32,883 bases of DNA from an uncultured Methanobrevibacter sp. (GTDB lineage Archaea; Methanobacteriota; Methanobacteria; Methanobacteriales; Methanobacteriaceae): assembly GCA_900314635.1 (NCBI GenBank), contig OMVY01000016.1:1-32883 (forward strand), in the 5' to 3' direction. The notes under the pieces were generated by a model. That model saw only the letters and a program-made list of their open reading frames with translations, was not told the origin of the DNA and searched no databases. Positions 15,128 through 24,070 of the stretch are shown here, piece after piece. The position numbers and the translations under genes are program-made. How positions within the stretch are numbered: position 1 is the stretch's first letter; the number at the start of each line of letters is the position of its first letter.

Positions 15128-15907
15128 ATGTATATGAAAATTTTATTATCTAACGATGACGGTGTAGATGCTTCCGGAATTCTGGCTTTGAAGCAGGCTG
15201 TTGAAGAATTCGGTGAAGTCTATGTTGTGGCGCCATCCAATCAGCAAAGCGGCATTGGCCATGCGCTGACTCTTTATGAGCCATTGAGAATCAATAAAAC
15301 CATATTGAGGGATGGAAGCCTGGCATATTCAGTTTCAGGAACTCCAACGGATGCTGTGACTCTCGGAGTATATGAAATCATGGATGAAAAGCCGGATCTT
15401 GTCATATCAGGCATAAATACTGGTCAAAATACTGGAAAGGGAGAGCTTACCACTTCCGGAACTTTGGGAGCGGCGATGGAAGCTGCTTCACTTGGAATTC
15501 CAGCTATTGCAGTATCCCAGCATATCGACAAGGATGAGGTGAAATTCGATGAGGGTGCAGTGGAGATAGATTTCAGCTCTACTCAAAGGGTTGTTAAAAA
15601 TCTTGTTAAAAAAATAAGGGACAATGGGATGCCTGGAGACATCAAGCTATTGAACTTGAATGTTCCATCCAATCCTGATTCCTATGAGCCAGTCATTGCA
15701 GGACTTGCAAACAGAATGTACTTGCCTGGAGTTGAAAAGCGTCTTGATCCCCGTGGAAAGCCTTATTACTGGATAACTGGAGAGCTCCATACTGATAATC
15801 CTGTAGACACCGATGGCTACATACTGCAGAATAAGAATCTTCCTACTTTAACACCGTTGAGCCTTGACATGACTTATGGTTTGGACATATTGAAAGACTG
15901 GATTTAA
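15128..15907 (+). CDS. surE: 5'/3'-nucleotidase SurE
   Basis: Metal-dependent phosphatase acting on nucleoside monophosphates and short polyphosphates, linked to survival under stress. The SurE signature is intact: SNDDGVDASG at residues 8-17, NQQSGIGHALTL with the metal-ligand serine, and SGINTGQNTGKGELTTSGTLGAAMEA with the ligand asparagine. Length is 259 residues, normal for the family. No ribosome binding site precedes the ATG, but AAATATTAATAAAG lies about 20-25 nt upstream, so the mRNA is probably leaderless. The second ATG two codons in (15134) is an equally possible start. Confidence 0.94.
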   Translation: MYMKILLSNDDGVDASGILALKQAVEEFGEVYVVAPSNQQSGIGHALTLYEPLRINKTILRDGSLAYSVSGTPTDAVTLGVYEIMDEKPDLVISGINTGQNTGKGELTTSGTLGAAMEAASLGIPAIAVSQHIDKDEVKFDEGAVEIDFSSTQRVVKNLVKKIRDNGMPGDIKLLNLNVPSNPDSYEPVIAGLANRMYLPGVEKRLDPRGKPYYWITGELHTDNPVDTDGYILQNKNLPTLTPLSLDMTYGLDILKDWI

Positions 15908-16001
15908 TGCAGTCAATAAATTGCAATCATAAAAACGAAGTAAATTAATTGCAGTCATAAAAAAGAGTAAATAAATGCAGTATAAAAAGAAGTGTTTATT
16001 T
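15908..16001. repeat. Degenerate TGCAGTCATAAAA repeats after surE
   Basis: Four related units begin at 15908, 15922, 15950 and 15976; the best two are TGCAATCATAAAAACGAAG and TGCAGTCATAAAAAAGAG. Spacings of 14, 28 and 26 bp are irregular. They follow the surE stop codon directly and have no assigned role. Confidence 0.45.
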
Positions 16002-16107
16002 AATAAGTTTTAAAAAAGTATTTATCGAGTTTTAGTTAATTCAAAAAAAATAGTTTAAATTTTAAATAGCTATTGGAAGAAAGTTTAATAGCTATTTAAT
16101 CATTAAA

Positions 16108-16254
16108 TTAATTCAGATTTAATTCATCTAAAATTCTATCTCTTTCTTTTCTAAGCTCTTTCAACATTTTTTCATCATCGCAGCCTTCTTTTTCCAATTT
16201 TGCGATGGTGTGGGTAATTGCCTGCAGGGTAGCTTCAAGTTGATTTATTGCCAT
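16108..16254 (-). CDS. Small helical (coiled-coil) protein, 48 residues
   Basis: A very small protein starting MAINQLEATLQAITHTIAKLE, followed by DEKMLKELRKERDRILDELNLN. Leucine and isoleucine spacing suggests two helices forming a hairpin or coiled coil, with KEGCDDE as the turn. The ATG at 16254 is clearly favoured by GGAGG (complement of 16261-16265); an upstream in-frame ATG at 16326 would place that site inside the gene. Function is not recognised. It is divergent from the Sm-like gene across a 354-bp spacer. On the minus strand a TATA-like CTATATATAAT (16337-16328) lies about 75 nt before the start codon. Confidence 0.7.
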   Translation of the reverse strand: MAINQLEATLQAITHTIAKLEKEGCDDEKMLKELRKERDRILDELNLN

Positions 16255-16347
16255 GTTTTGCCTCCATTTTTTTTTAAAATCTATCATTATCAAGATTTTC
16301 AATACTATTTTATATCTCTTTTTCATATTATATATAGTTTGTATATT

Positions 16348-16568
16348 ATGGAATAATTTCCATTTAAATCGTGAAAAAAGTTCATTTTGTGCCTTTTTTT
16401 AGTTGAAAATATCTATATGGATTTTTTAGACAGTTTAATCCTTTGTAACTGATTTTCTTAAATGTGTTATTTTAAAAAATAAAAGATTAAATAAATAACT
16501 TTATTATAGATTAAAACTAAAATAATTAGTGTAGCATTTTGTAGTTATTAAATTAGATTTATCTAATT
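16348..16568. promoter_or_regulatory. Two palindromes in the spacer before the Sm-like gene
   Basis: ATGGAA-TAAT-TTCCAT (16348-16363) lies just upstream of the minus-strand TATA of the 48-residue protein gene. AATTAGAT-TT-ATCTAATT (16551-16568) lies about 40 nt before the Sm-like start and could be a leader hairpin or an operator. The rest of spacer 16255-16608 is AT-rich without other features. Confidence 0.4.
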
Positions 16569-16608
16569 GATTACAAATTTTTTTTATAATTTTAATTGAG
16601 GAAAAATA

Positions 16609-16815
16609 ATGAGTAATGATAACTTCCAAGTAAACAAACAATTCGCTAATTTCAAAGGTAAAAATGTTCTTATCGGTTTAAAAAATTGGGAAGAACTTGA
16701 AGGAAAAATAATAGCTATAGATAACTTTTTAAATGTTGTTTTAGATGATGGTAATGGTTTAAAAGTTATCAAAGGTGGAAAAATAGCTTTTATTTCCATT
16801 AAAGAAGATGAATAA
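16609..16815 (+). CDS. Sm-like (LSm) RNA-binding protein
   Basis: A 68-residue archaeal Sm-like protein; these form hexa- or heptameric rings that bind U-rich RNA. The Sm1 motif covers about residues 17-50 (KNVLIGLKNWEELEGKIIAIDNFLNVVLDD, with the expected G in EG and D-x-F-x-N), and Sm2 about 52-63 (LKVIKGGKIAFI, matching the I-x-G pattern). The ATG follows TTGAGG 6-11 nt upstream. Archaeal Sm rings act in RNA metabolism, but no target can be read here. Confidence 0.85.
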   Translation: MSNDNFQVNKQFANFKGKNVLIGLKNWEELEGKIIAIDNFLNVVLDDGNGLKVIKGGKIAFISIKEDE

Positions 16816-16904
16816 TTTTTATCTTTAAATTTTTTGTTTACTATTTTTATTAATTAATTTTTTATTTATTGTATTTTGCTAACTACTTCTTTTTATACTT
16901 ATTA

Positions 16905-16945
16905 CAATAAAAAAATAAAAAAAGGTATTGCAGCTATTTGCTGCA
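16905..16945 (-). terminator. Terminator of the CobT-related gene
   Basis: On the minus strand TGCAGC-AAATA-GCTGCA (16945-16929) forms a 6-bp stem followed by TACC and a T-rich run (16925-16909). Confidence 0.65.
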
Positions 16946-17022
16946 GTATTTTAGTTTGTATTTGTAGCTATTTGCTGCAGTATTTTTTTTAGTTTAGTTT
17001 TTGCTTTATTTACTGCAATATT
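16933..17022 (-). repeat. Tandem copies of the 3' end of the CobT-related gene
   Basis: A 20-bp segment GCTATTTGCTGCAGTATTTT occurs at 16933-16952 and exactly again at 16967-16986. A diverged copy, GCTTTATTTACTGCAATATT, is at 17003-17022, covering the last codons and stop of the gene. Offsets are 34 and 36 bp. Each perfect copy can fold as a GCAGC/GCTGC hairpin or half of one. Confidence 0.6.
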
Positions 17023-18067
17023 CATCAATAGCTTCTCTGACTTCATCAATGTCGTGGCCCATCATGAGAGCTAAAAACATTGCTCCTCCAGCTCCAGCTC
17101 CTTCTTTTACAAAACCGTCAAGGTAGTTTTTAAGGCCGCCGTATCTGGCCTTTTCAAAGCAAGGGTTTACCGCATTCACGGTAATGTCTCCAATTTGGCT
17201 TACAATATCAAGAAGGTCTGCTGTTTCGTCTTTCACTACAAATGATGTTGTGGCAAGGCAGATGTTGGAGAAATCAAATTCCGGATCCAATGCCTTGATT
17301 ATCGCACATGCGGATGCAAGCTGGGTTCCTCCAGCAAGCACTACAGGCACTTCCGCTCCCATTGCAACTCCTGCAACTGCAGGAAGCATAGGGTCTCCAA
17401 CAGCAGCTATGACATCGAATGGATCGTTGTCCTTGCTTGGTGTAATGCCTGCCTTTTCAAGGCCCGCCTTCACGGTTTCGTTTTTCAAGTCATGAGGGTT
17501 TGTAGGCATGCTTCCACTTACTTTTCCCCATGCATCGTAGCCTAATCCTATCAAAACACCAAGTGCGGTGGTTGTTCCAGCTGCAATTGTCTCTCCTATT
17601 ACAATGTAGTCCTGTGTGTCGGATAAGGTTCTTCCAAGGTCAAATGCCTTTTGGAAGATGTCTTCAGCATCGCAGACAGCCTTTCCAGTTGCAATGTTCT
17701 TTCCATGATGTTCTGAGAGGGTTAATTTGTCAGTTTGAGGTTTGATTTCAGTACCTGCATCTAGAATAAGCAAAGCAGGCTTGCAGAGGTCAACTGAAGC
17801 TTTTGTAAGCATGGATGGAGTTGGTGCGGCATCTCCTTCGACAACTGTTTCCGGAATGCTTTCCATGCATTTCACTTCGCCGTCTAGAATAAGTTCCGCA
17901 TCAGCTGCTGGTGTGAATTTGGTTAGTTCAGGACTTGCTCCAGCACCGCTTATTCCTGGAATATTGGATGTTTCAGTTGTCGCTGTTGTGCAGATAAAAA
18001 TAGGATTTTCCAATTCCTGCAGTCTCTTGTTGATTTCATCTGATCCGTAAGTAGTTAAGCCTTTCAT
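17006..18067 (-). CDS. CobT-related (nicotinate-nucleotide phosphoribosyltransferase-like, UPF0284) protein
   Basis: A 353-residue protein of the archaeal family related to bacterial CobT, which activates the lower-ligand base of cobamides. Supporting segments are the Gly-rich SGAGASPELTKFTPAADAELI near 40-60, the TLSEHHGKNIATGKAV stretch, the GETIAAGTTTALGVLIGLG motif near 158-176 that matches the CobT nucleotide-binding GEMGIGNTT region, and a final GAGAGGAMFLALMMG segment. Cobamide is essential for methanogen methyl transfer, so a role in its assembly fits, but activity of archaeal members is less certain than for CobT. AGAAGG lies upstream of the ATG. It is divergent from Kae1-Bud32. Confidence 0.82.
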   Translation of the reverse strand: MKGLTTYGSDEINKRLQELENPIFICTTATTETSNIPGISGAGASPELTKFTPAADAELILDGEVKCMESIPETVVEGDAAPTPSMLTKASVDLCKPALLILDAGTEIKPQTDKLTLSEHHGKNIATGKAVCDAEDIFQKAFDLGRTLSDTQDYIVIGETIAAGTTTALGVLIGLGYDAWGKVSGSMPTNPHDLKNETVKAGLEKAGITPSKDNDPFDVIAAVGDPMLPAVAGVAMGAEVPVVLAGGTQLASACAIIKALDPEFDFSNICLATTSFVVKDETADLLDIVSQIGDITVNAVNPCFEKARYGGLKNYLDGFVKEGAGAGGAMFLALMMGHDIDEVREAIDEYCSK

Positions 18068-18371
18068 AATTCTGCCTTCTAATTTGAATGATTATATAAG
18101 TTTTAATTCTAATTTAAGCTCTTATTTTCTTTACTTTGCTTTTTTAAAGTATGTTTTAGTTTTATAAACTTAAATTAATCTAAATTAAAATTTATTTTAT
18201 AATTTAATATTTTTAACATTCAGTATATAAAATTATGTAATTATTTTTTAGAAAAAAATTTATTTTACTTAAAAAGTATTCTTAGAAAGATTTAATTATT
18301 TTATCAAACTAACTTATTAATTGAATTTAATTCATAAATTTCTATTTTTATAATTTTAAGGAGCATTCAGA
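18068..18371. other. Divergent spacer between CobT-related gene and Kae1-Bud32
   Basis: 304 bp, strongly AT-rich. It holds the CobT-related ribosome binding site (complement of 18075-18080), a minus-strand TATA-like CTTATATAA (18100-18092), and the Kae1 ribosome binding site AAGGAG (18358-18363). I see no hairpin, repeat or RNA gene. Confidence 0.5.
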
Positions 18372-20009
18372 TTGATATCTTTAGGAATTGAGGGAACTGC
18401 GGAAAAGACAGGTGTTGGAATTGTTGACAGTGATGGAAATGTCCTTGCTATTGCTGGAGAGCAATTGTACCCGAAAGAGGGAGGCATACACCCAAGGGAA
18501 GCTGCCGAACATCATGCCAAATGGATTCCTCAGCTCATTCCACAGGCACTTGATGAAGCAGGCCTTGGATACAAGGATATAGATCTTGTTTCATTCTCCC
18601 AGGGGCCGGGACTTGGTCCTGCCCTTAGAATAGTGGCTACCGCAGCAAGAACTCTTGCAGGCTCATTGAATATTCCAATCGTCGGCGTCAACCACTGCAT
18701 AGGCCATGTGGAGATTGGAAAGCTCGACACAGGTGCTAAAAACCCTGTAACTCTTTATGTAAGCGGAGGAAACAGCCAGGTGATTGCATACGAATCCGGA
18801 AGATACAGAATCTTCGGTGAGACTCTGGATATTGCTATCGGCAATTGCCTTGATCATTTCGGACGTGAAAGTGGACTTGGACATCCTGGAGGTCCGGTTA
18901 TTGAAAAGCTGGCCCTTGAAGGTTCCTATATTGACCTTCCATATGTGGTGAAAGGAATGGACTTTTCCTTCTCAGGACTCTTGAGCGCAGCACTCAGAGC
19001 TTATAAGAGAGGAGAGAAAATAGAGGATGTCTGCTACAGCCTTCAGGAAACAGCTTTTGCAATGCTTGTCGAAGTTACTGAACGTGCTCTTGCCCATACT
19101 GGAAAAAATGAGGTAATGCTTTGCGGAGGGGTTTCCGCCAACTCACATCTTAGAGAGATGATGAAAACCATGGCTGACGAGCATTTCGCCGAATTCTATT
19201 GTCCTGAAATGAAGTTTTCAGGGGACAATGGCGTGATGATTGCATGGCTCGGCCATTTGATGTATGAAACCTACGGTCCTTTGAAACTGGAGGATACCCA
19301 TATCATTCAAAGATTCAGAACCGATGAGGTTGATGCTCCATGGGTGGATAACACCATCAATAAAATAAATCTGCCTGACGAGTTGCTTGCAAAGGGAGCG
19401 GAAAGCGATATCTACAGGGCTAAATGGCTTGGAATGCCAGCTATTGTAAAGCACAGGCTTCCAAAGTCATACAGGATCGGGGAAATCGATGAAAAAATAA
19501 GGAAGCACAGGACAAAGTCTGAAGCTAAAATACTCTCTGATGTTAAAAGAGCCGGTGTGAGAGCTCCTGTCTTATATGATGTTGACTTGAAGAGGAAGGA
19601 TATCATCATGGAGGATATTCCGGGACCTATGATTAAGGATATAATGCCGGATTTAGCTCATGAAAAACGAAAGGAGCTTGCAGTTGCAATCGGCGAGACA
19701 ATAAGGGCATTCCATGATGTGGATATCATCCACGGCGATTTGACAGGCTCCAACATGATTCTTGTAGATGATAATGTGGATGACATCAAGAACAATCTTG
19801 CTGTTTTCGATTTTGGGCTTGGCAGATATTCAGATCTGCTCGAAGACAAGGCTGTGGACCTGCTTGTCTTGAAGAAGTCATTCCAAAGCGTAGATTATGA
19901 TATAGCCAGCGAAACATTCGACTGGATTTTGGATGCTTATGACAGCGACTCAAGCAAAATGAGAGACAAGATTTCTGAAATCCAATCCAGAGGCCGTTAT
20001 ACTCATTAG
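18372..20009 (+). CDS. Kae1-Bud32 fusion: tRNA t6A synthase subunit plus kinase/ATPase
   Basis: A 545-residue archaeal fusion of the two central KEOPS subunits, which make N6-threonylcarbamoyladenosine at position 37 of ANN-reading tRNAs. Kae1 (about 1-325) is an ASKHA-fold transferase with metal ligands H108 and H112 in HCIGHVE, SGGNSQV near 131-137 and the late [11 protein letters not shown]. Bud32 (about 340-545) is a small atypical kinase with the ATP-binding start [23 protein letters not shown] at 454-463 and the DFG at 480-482. The start is TTG at 18372, eight nucleotides after AAGGAG; it yields the standard [15 protein letters not shown]-terminus. Both domains look intact. Confidence 0.96.
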   Translation: MISLGIEGTAEKTGVGIVDSDGNVLAIAGEQLYPKEGGIHPREAAEHHAKWIPQLIPQALDEAGLGYKDIDLVSFSQGPGLGPALRIVATAARTLAGSLNIPIVGVNHCIGHVEIGKLDTGAKNPVTLYVSGGNSQVIAYESGRYRIFGETLDIAIGNCLDHFGRESGLGHPGGPVIEKLALEGSYIDLPYVVKGMDFSFSGLLSAALRAYKRGEKIEDVCYSLQETAFAMLVEVTERALAHTGKNEVMLCGGVSANSHLREMMKTMADEHFAEFYCPEMKFSGDNGVMIAWLGHLMYETYGPLKLEDTHIIQRFRTDEVDAPWVDNTINKINLPDELLAKGAESDIYRAKWLGMPAIVKHRLPKSYRIGEIDEKIRKHRTKSEAKILSDVKRAGVRAPVLYDVDLKRKDIIMEDIPGPMIKDIMPDLAHEKRKELAVAIGETIRAFHDVDIIHGDLTGSNMILVDDNVDDIKNNLAVFDFGLGRYSDLLEDKAVDLLVLKKSFQSVDYDIASETFDWILDAYDSDSSKMRDKISEIQSRGRYTH

Positions 20010-20049
20010 ATATTATTATTATTTTAAAAATGTAAATGAGGAATTGATT

Positions 20050-20334
20050 TTACAAAATGGAGTATAGTCTGTAATTACTTGATCTTTTAATTATATCCAA
20101 TATATAAATTTCATTTTTTTCTTTATCAACATAAAATATTATTCTCAGATTCCCTACGCGAGCTCGTTGACATTGAGGGCATCTTTTAGATTTAATAAAT
20201 TTATATTTTGGATGAAATGGCCTTTGTGTAATGTTTTTAATTTCTTCATAGATTCTTTTTGTTGTAACAGTATCTTTTTTATTTTTTTTAAGGAATTTTT
20301 CAGGATTTTCCTCTATAAAGTATCGGTAATGCAT
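20050..20334 (-). CDS. RelE/ParE-family toxin
   Basis: A 94-residue protein with the compact RelE-like fold pattern: N-terminal strand and two helices (MHYRYFIEENPEKFLKKNKK, then TVTTKRIYEEIKNITQRP), then beta strands with VGNLRIIFYVDKEKNEIYILDIIKRS. This GxLRIIYxVD and I-x-x-I-x-x-R pattern is typical of RelE mRNA interferases, which cut mRNA on the ribosome. A CPQC near residues 52-55 is unusual and may be structural. It begins 13 nt after the antitoxin gene on the same strand with a GTGATT ribosome-binding sequence. Basic composition fits an RNA-binding toxin. Confidence 0.85.
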   Translation of the reverse strand: MHYRYFIEENPEKFLKKNKKDTVTTKRIYEEIKNITQRPFHPKYKFIKSKRCPQCQRARVGNLRIIFYVDKEKNEIYILDIIKRSSNYRLYSIL

Positions 20335-20347
20335 GGAATCACTATTT

Positions 20348-20602
20348 TCAGTTGCTTAATTCTCTGATTTTTTCATCTAAATCTTCATCATTAAACTCTT
20401 TAAACCCTTTTCTATTCCCCTTTTTGATTTCGTTTATCATAGATTCGTATTTTGCTTCTTGTTCTGGTGTTAAATGATCATCAGAATCATAATTTTTAAT
20501 TAATCTATTAATAATGTCATCGTATGTTTCTTTTTTAAAACCCAAATCTGTTAATTTCTTATGGGTTTCTTCACTAATTTTAATTGTTTTTGTCAAACTC
20601 AT
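20348..20602 (-). CDS. Ribbon-helix-helix antitoxin
   Basis: An 84-residue partner of the downstream toxin. The N-terminal part (SLTKTIKISEETHKKLTDLGFKKETYDDIINRLIKNY, residues 2-38) has the strand-helix-helix layout of RHH DNA-binding antitoxins. The acidic C-terminal tail (LTPEQEAKYESMINEI to the end) is likely the toxin-binding segment that folds on its partner. It is first in the operon, as is usual for antitoxins. GGTG lies before the ATG at 20602. Palindromes over the promoter just upstream suggest autorepression. Confidence 0.85.
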   Translation of the reverse strand: MSLTKTIKISEETHKKLTDLGFKKETYDDIINRLIKNYDSDDHLTPEQEAKYESMINEIKKGNRKGFKEFNDEDLDEKIRELSN

Positions 20603-20614
20603 GATAACACCACT

Positions 20615-20660
20615 TAGTATTATTTACTATTAGGTATACTGAGTATATTATATATATTTT
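20615..20660 (-). promoter_or_regulatory. Toxin-antitoxin promoter with two operator palindromes
   Basis: TATACT-G-AGTATA (20635-20647) is a perfect palindrome, and TAGTA-TTATT-TACTA (20615-20629) is a second with 5-bp arms containing the same ACTA/TAGT half. The minus-strand TATA region AATATATATAATATA is at about 20658-20644, so the two sites cover the TATA edge to the expected start point. This fits binding of RHH antitoxin dimers in tandem. Confidence 0.65.
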
Positions 20661-20971
20661 TCTGTTATTTTTTCAATATTTGATGAGTTTTGAGATTTAA
20701 ATTAAAAAATAAGATATGGAATTTTAATCTTTTTATTTAAAAACTTTTGTTTAATGAAATATTTGTTTTTATTACTTAAATACTTTAAAAAAGAGTATTT
20801 GAAAACTAATATTAAAAATAAACTATTTATAATGTATAGTTTACTATTTAGAGAATTAATTTTAACTCATTATGAATTTTTTCTTACAAAAAATGATAAA
20901 TTTTCATTAAGCCATTTTTTTCATATATTTTTAGATAAATATATAAAAAATTTCATATAATAAATACTTTT
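20661..20971. other. AT-rich spacer before the XTP pyrophosphatase gene
   Basis: The spacer between the antitoxin and the pyrophosphatase gene totals 369 bp; beyond the operators it is extremely A/T-rich. A 68-codon frame within it has no ribosome binding site and a composition expected from AT-rich DNA. AAATATATAAA at about 20937-20947 is a probable TATA box for the following gene. Confidence 0.45.
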
Positions 20972-21529
20972 ATGATAACATTTATAACTGGGAACGAACA
21001 TAAAGTAATAGAAGCAGAGAATATTTTTTCAAATCACGGCATTGAATTGGAGCATATTGATTTAGGCTACATGGAACCTCAGGATACTCTTGAGAATGTG
21101 GCCAGATTTGGTGCAAGGTATGCCAGCCGTGAATTAAATAAATCTGTGATTGTAGAAGATGCTGGTTTATTCATAAGAGCTTTGAATGATTTTCCAGGAG
21201 TATACAGCCATTATGTGCAGGATACATTGGGAAATCAGAACGTATTGAAACTTATGGATGGAATAGATGACCGATACGCTGAATTCAGGTCAGTTATTGG
21301 GTATTGCACTCCCAATTCTGAGCCCAAGGTCTTTTTAGGGCGTGTCGTTGGTCAGATAGCTCATGAAGAAAGAGGCGATCTGGGTTTTGCCTTTGATCCG
21401 ATTTTTTATGTCGAGGAAGAGGGAAAAACATTCGGAGAGCTTACTACTGAAGAGAAAAACCAGTTTTCTCATAGAAGAAATTCTTTGGAGAAATTCGTTG
21501 CATGGTATGTAAGCCACGGCGGTGAATGA
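20972..21529 (+). CDS. XTP/dITP diphosphatase (HAM1/RdgB family)
   Basis: House-cleaning enzyme that hydrolyses non-canonical purine nucleotides (dITP, XTP, ITP) to monophosphates and pyrophosphate, keeping them out of DNA and RNA. The 185 residues match archaeal members such as Mj0226. Motifs are [10 protein letters not shown] at 6-15 (phosphate/substrate binding), VEDAGLFI near 61-68, [13 protein letters not shown] near 134-146 and [10 protein letters not shown] near 165-174. There is no ribosome binding site, but a TATA-like sequence 25-35 nt upstream suggests a leaderless transcript starting at the ATG. Confidence 0.94.
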   Translation: MITFITGNEHKVIEAENIFSNHGIELEHIDLGYMEPQDTLENVARFGARYASRELNKSVIVEDAGLFIRALNDFPGVYSHYVQDTLGNQNVLKLMDGIDDRYAEFRSVIGYCTPNSEPKVFLGRVVGQIAHEERGDLGFAFDPIFYVEEEGKTFGELTTEEKNQFSHRRNSLEKFVAWYVSHGGE

Positions 21530-21812
21530 TTTAATTTAATTTTAAATGGAAATTCGGGCTTAAAATACTCACCCCTATCTATTATCCTAATTAGAATTTA
21601 TTTGATAGATCCCGATTGAATATGATGATTGTCAAAATTGAATTTTATAGGATGAATCTTTTCAATTAATACTGTCTGATTTCTTGTTTAAGTCAAAAAT
21701 TAATCATCAAAGAATTTCTTAAACTGAATTGAATAAGTTTGATCATATGGTTAAACCTTATTTTTAAAGACCTTACTGTAAATAATCAATTAACTAAATG
21801 GAGAAGATATTT

Positions 21813-22211
21813 ATGGCAAGACCAGAATGGATCGCATATTCCGACGAGGAAATCGAAGAATTTATTGTAAAATTCAAAAGAGAAGGTAACTCAGCAAGTA
21901 AAATAGGTGTAATTTTAAGAGACCAATATGGTATTCCTAGTGTAAAGGAAGTAACCGGCAAGAAAATCACTGAAATCTTGAAAGAACACGATCAAGCTGA
22001 TGAATATCCTGAAGATTTAATGAACTTGTTCAAAAGAGCAGTAAACATCAGAGATCACTTAGCTGAAAACCCTAAAGACCTTCACAGCAGAAGAGGATTA
22101 GTTGTCATCGAATCCAGAATTCGTAGATTAGGCAGATACTACTCCAAATCTGGAAAGTTACCTGAAGGATGGAGATACGATCCAGTCCAAGCAGCACTCC
22201 TTGTTAAATAG
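21813..22211 (+). CDS. rps15: Ribosomal protein S15 (archaeal uS15)
   Basis: Small-subunit primary 16S rRNA-binding protein. The 132-residue archaeal/eukaryotic form has an N-terminal extension ([21 protein letters not shown]) before the conserved helical core with [26 protein letters not shown]. An upstream in-frame ATG at 21798 would add five residues, but it overlaps the GGAGAAG ribosome binding site, and MARPEW is the standard start. A TATA-like CTTATTTTTAAAG lies near 21755. It overlaps the next gene by 11 nt. The 283-bp spacer before it shows no clear RNA gene. Confidence 0.96.
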   Translation: MARPEWIAYSDEEIEEFIVKFKREGNSASKIGVILRDQYGIPSVKEVTGKKITEILKEHDQADEYPEDLMNLFKRAVNIRDHLAENPKDLHSRRGLVVIESRIRRLGRYYSKSGKLPEGWRYDPVQAALLVK

Positions 22212-23532
22212 AGCTGGAGAAGCTTGTGATGTGCTCAAGAAGCACATTGAAAAGGATAACATTATAAGATTGATTTCTCATAATGATGCTGATGGATTAT
22301 CAGCAGCGGGTGTTATAGCGAACGCTATAAAGGAAGAAGGGGGACAATTCCATACTACTATTGTTCCTCGATTGAAAAAAGATGTGATAAGAAGTCTTTC
22401 TCATGAAAAGTATGAGCTCTATGTTTTCTGTGACATGGGCAGTGCATGCATAAAACCATTAAACTCCCTTAAAGGGGATATAATTGTTGCAGATCATCAC
22501 CAGCCCAGCAAAACAGTTGCCAAGGAGCATATTTCTCATGTGAATCCCCATCTCTTTGGAATCGATGGAAGCCGTGACATAAGCGGAGCGGGCTCCAGTT
22601 ATCTGGTAGTTCGCAACATGGATAAAAAGCATCTGGCCTATATGGCTCTTGTTGGAGCCTTTGGCGATATGCAGTATTCCAATGGCTTCAATGGTGTTAA
22701 TCAATTGATTCTCAATGATGCATTGGAGTCAAAAACTTTGGATGTTCATGAAGGTTTGAAAATCGTATCCAAAGCTACTGAACCTCTATACAAGTCAATG
22801 GCATATACATTGAATCCTCCCCTTCCAGGATATACTGGAAACCTGGAGGCTAGCCAGGAGCTCCTTGAGAGAATGGGAGTCTCTTATGGTATTCCATTTG
22901 CTGAATTTGAAGAAGAGGAAAAGGACGTTATCAAGAGAGAACTTGAAAAGATAAATCCGGAAATATTTGGAAATGTCTATTCACTCCCTCATGAAGTTCC
23001 AGCCCTTCGCGATTTAGAGGAGTATTCAGCTATTCTCGATGCATGTGGAAAGAACAAGGAATACGGATTGGCTTTAAGCATAGTTCTTGGCGAGAGAGAC
23101 AAATCATTGGAAAAGGCTCTTGAACTTCAAAAGACCTATAGGAATGAACTGATGAAGGGATTCGAATGGATCGCCCGTGAGGGTGCGGTTCAGTTGAATT
23201 CAATCCAGTATCTTTATAGTGAAGACAAGGTTTTAAAGTCCATCATGGGCACTTTGGCTGGAGTAGGCATGTCTGCAAAGATTCTATCAGACGACAAGCC
23301 TGTAATAGGCCTGTCCAGACTGCATAAGGATATTAAGGTTTCAGGCAGAGCCACCAGACCTTTAGTGGAACTTGGTGTGGACTTAGGCAAGGCCTTGAGT
23401 GATGCTTCAGTTAATTTTGGAGGTCAAGGCGGCGGTCATGACATAGCAGCCGGTGCGATGATTCCATACGAAGCAAAGGATAAGTTTTTGCATCTTGTTG
23501 ATGAAATAATTGAAGAGCAGATGAATAGTTAA
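22201..23532 (+). CDS. RecJ-like single-strand DNA exonuclease (DHH family, GAN type)
   Basis: DHH phosphoesterase of the archaeal RecJ/GAN (GINS-associated nuclease) group, involved in DNA replication and repair. Metal-binding motifs are SHNDADG (26-32), D78 in CDMGS, DHH at 98-100, and the C-terminal DHHA1 motif [13 protein letters not shown] near 415-427. It is 443 residues long from a TTG that overlaps the end of rps15 by 11 nt; no ribosome binding site precedes this TTG. A GTG at 22231 with GGAG upstream is another possible start, losing ten residues. Linkage to S15 is common in archaea and suggests co-transcription with translation genes. Confidence 0.9.
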   Translation: MLNRAGEACDVLKKHIEKDNIIRLISHNDADGLSAAGVIANAIKEEGGQFHTTIVPRLKKDVIRSLSHEKYELYVFCDMGSACIKPLNSLKGDIIVADHHQPSKTVAKEHISHVNPHLFGIDGSRDISGAGSSYLVVRNMDKKHLAYMALVGAFGDMQYSNGFNGVNQLILNDALESKTLDVHEGLKIVSKATEPLYKSMAYTLNPPLPGYTGNLEASQELLERMGVSYGIPFAEFEEEEKDVIKRELEKINPEIFGNVYSLPHEVPALRDLEEYSAILDACGKNKEYGLALSIVLGERDKSLEKALELQKTYRNELMKGFEWIAREGAVQLNSIQYLYSEDKVLKSIMGTLAGVGMSAKILSDDKPVIGLSRLHKDIKVSGRATRPLVELGVDLGKALSDASVNFGGQGGGHDIAAGAMIPYEAKDKFLHLVDEIIEEQMNS

Positions 23533-24070
23533 AACTTTTCTTTAACAGTTCAGCTTAATATTTCTTTTAGGATGCAAGTTTATTTTGAGTTTTACTCAAT
23601 TAAACCAACTTATCTTTTTATATTTTTTTAACTCATTTTTTGGACTCTTTTTAATTTTAAATACTGATTTCATTTATAATTGTGAATATGTGACTTCATT
23701 AAGTTTCAACAACTGATTTATTTCTATTTCTAGTTCAATTATTAATTAATCAAAATAGTTCTTATTTTATCCAATTTCTCTAAAAAAAGCATTTTAATTG
23801 TAGATGTATACTATTTCAATTAATAAAAAAATCTATTGTATACTTTTAATTTATTCGTCTATTTTTGCAATTTAACATTTTTTGTTTTCATAGTTCTTTG
23901 GTGCTTTAACTATTTTTCATTTCTATTCTTGGTTTGGCTAATTCAAGTCGGTCATGGATTTTGCTTGTTTTAAAGGAAAGATTTATTATTTTTAAAAATA
24001 AATTAAATCCTAAGCAATCATTATTTTTATCAACTAAATTATCAAAAAAATTTTTTATTTGAGGAGTTTT
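23533..24070. other. Long AT-rich spacer before acnX
   Basis: 538 bp with no convincing gene. TTGAGT-TTT-ACTCAA (23585-23599) is a small hairpin about 50 nt after the RecJ-like gene and may be its terminator, although the following T-run is delayed. The GAGGAG ribosome binding site of acnX is at 24061-24066. I see nothing else: no tRNA, C/D-box pattern or repeat. Confidence 0.4.

Noticed and set aside
20754-20960. 68-codon open frame
   Set aside because: No ribosome binding site, composition dominated by Lys, Phe, Leu and Ile as expected of random AT-rich DNA, and it lies in the promoter region of the pyrophosphatase gene.
21615-21680. Possible C/D-box guide RNA (ATGATGA, then GGATGAA, then CTGA)
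   Set aside because: No clear D' box, and the gap from the second box to CTGA is too long for the archaeal 12-nt guide geometry; no terminal stem.
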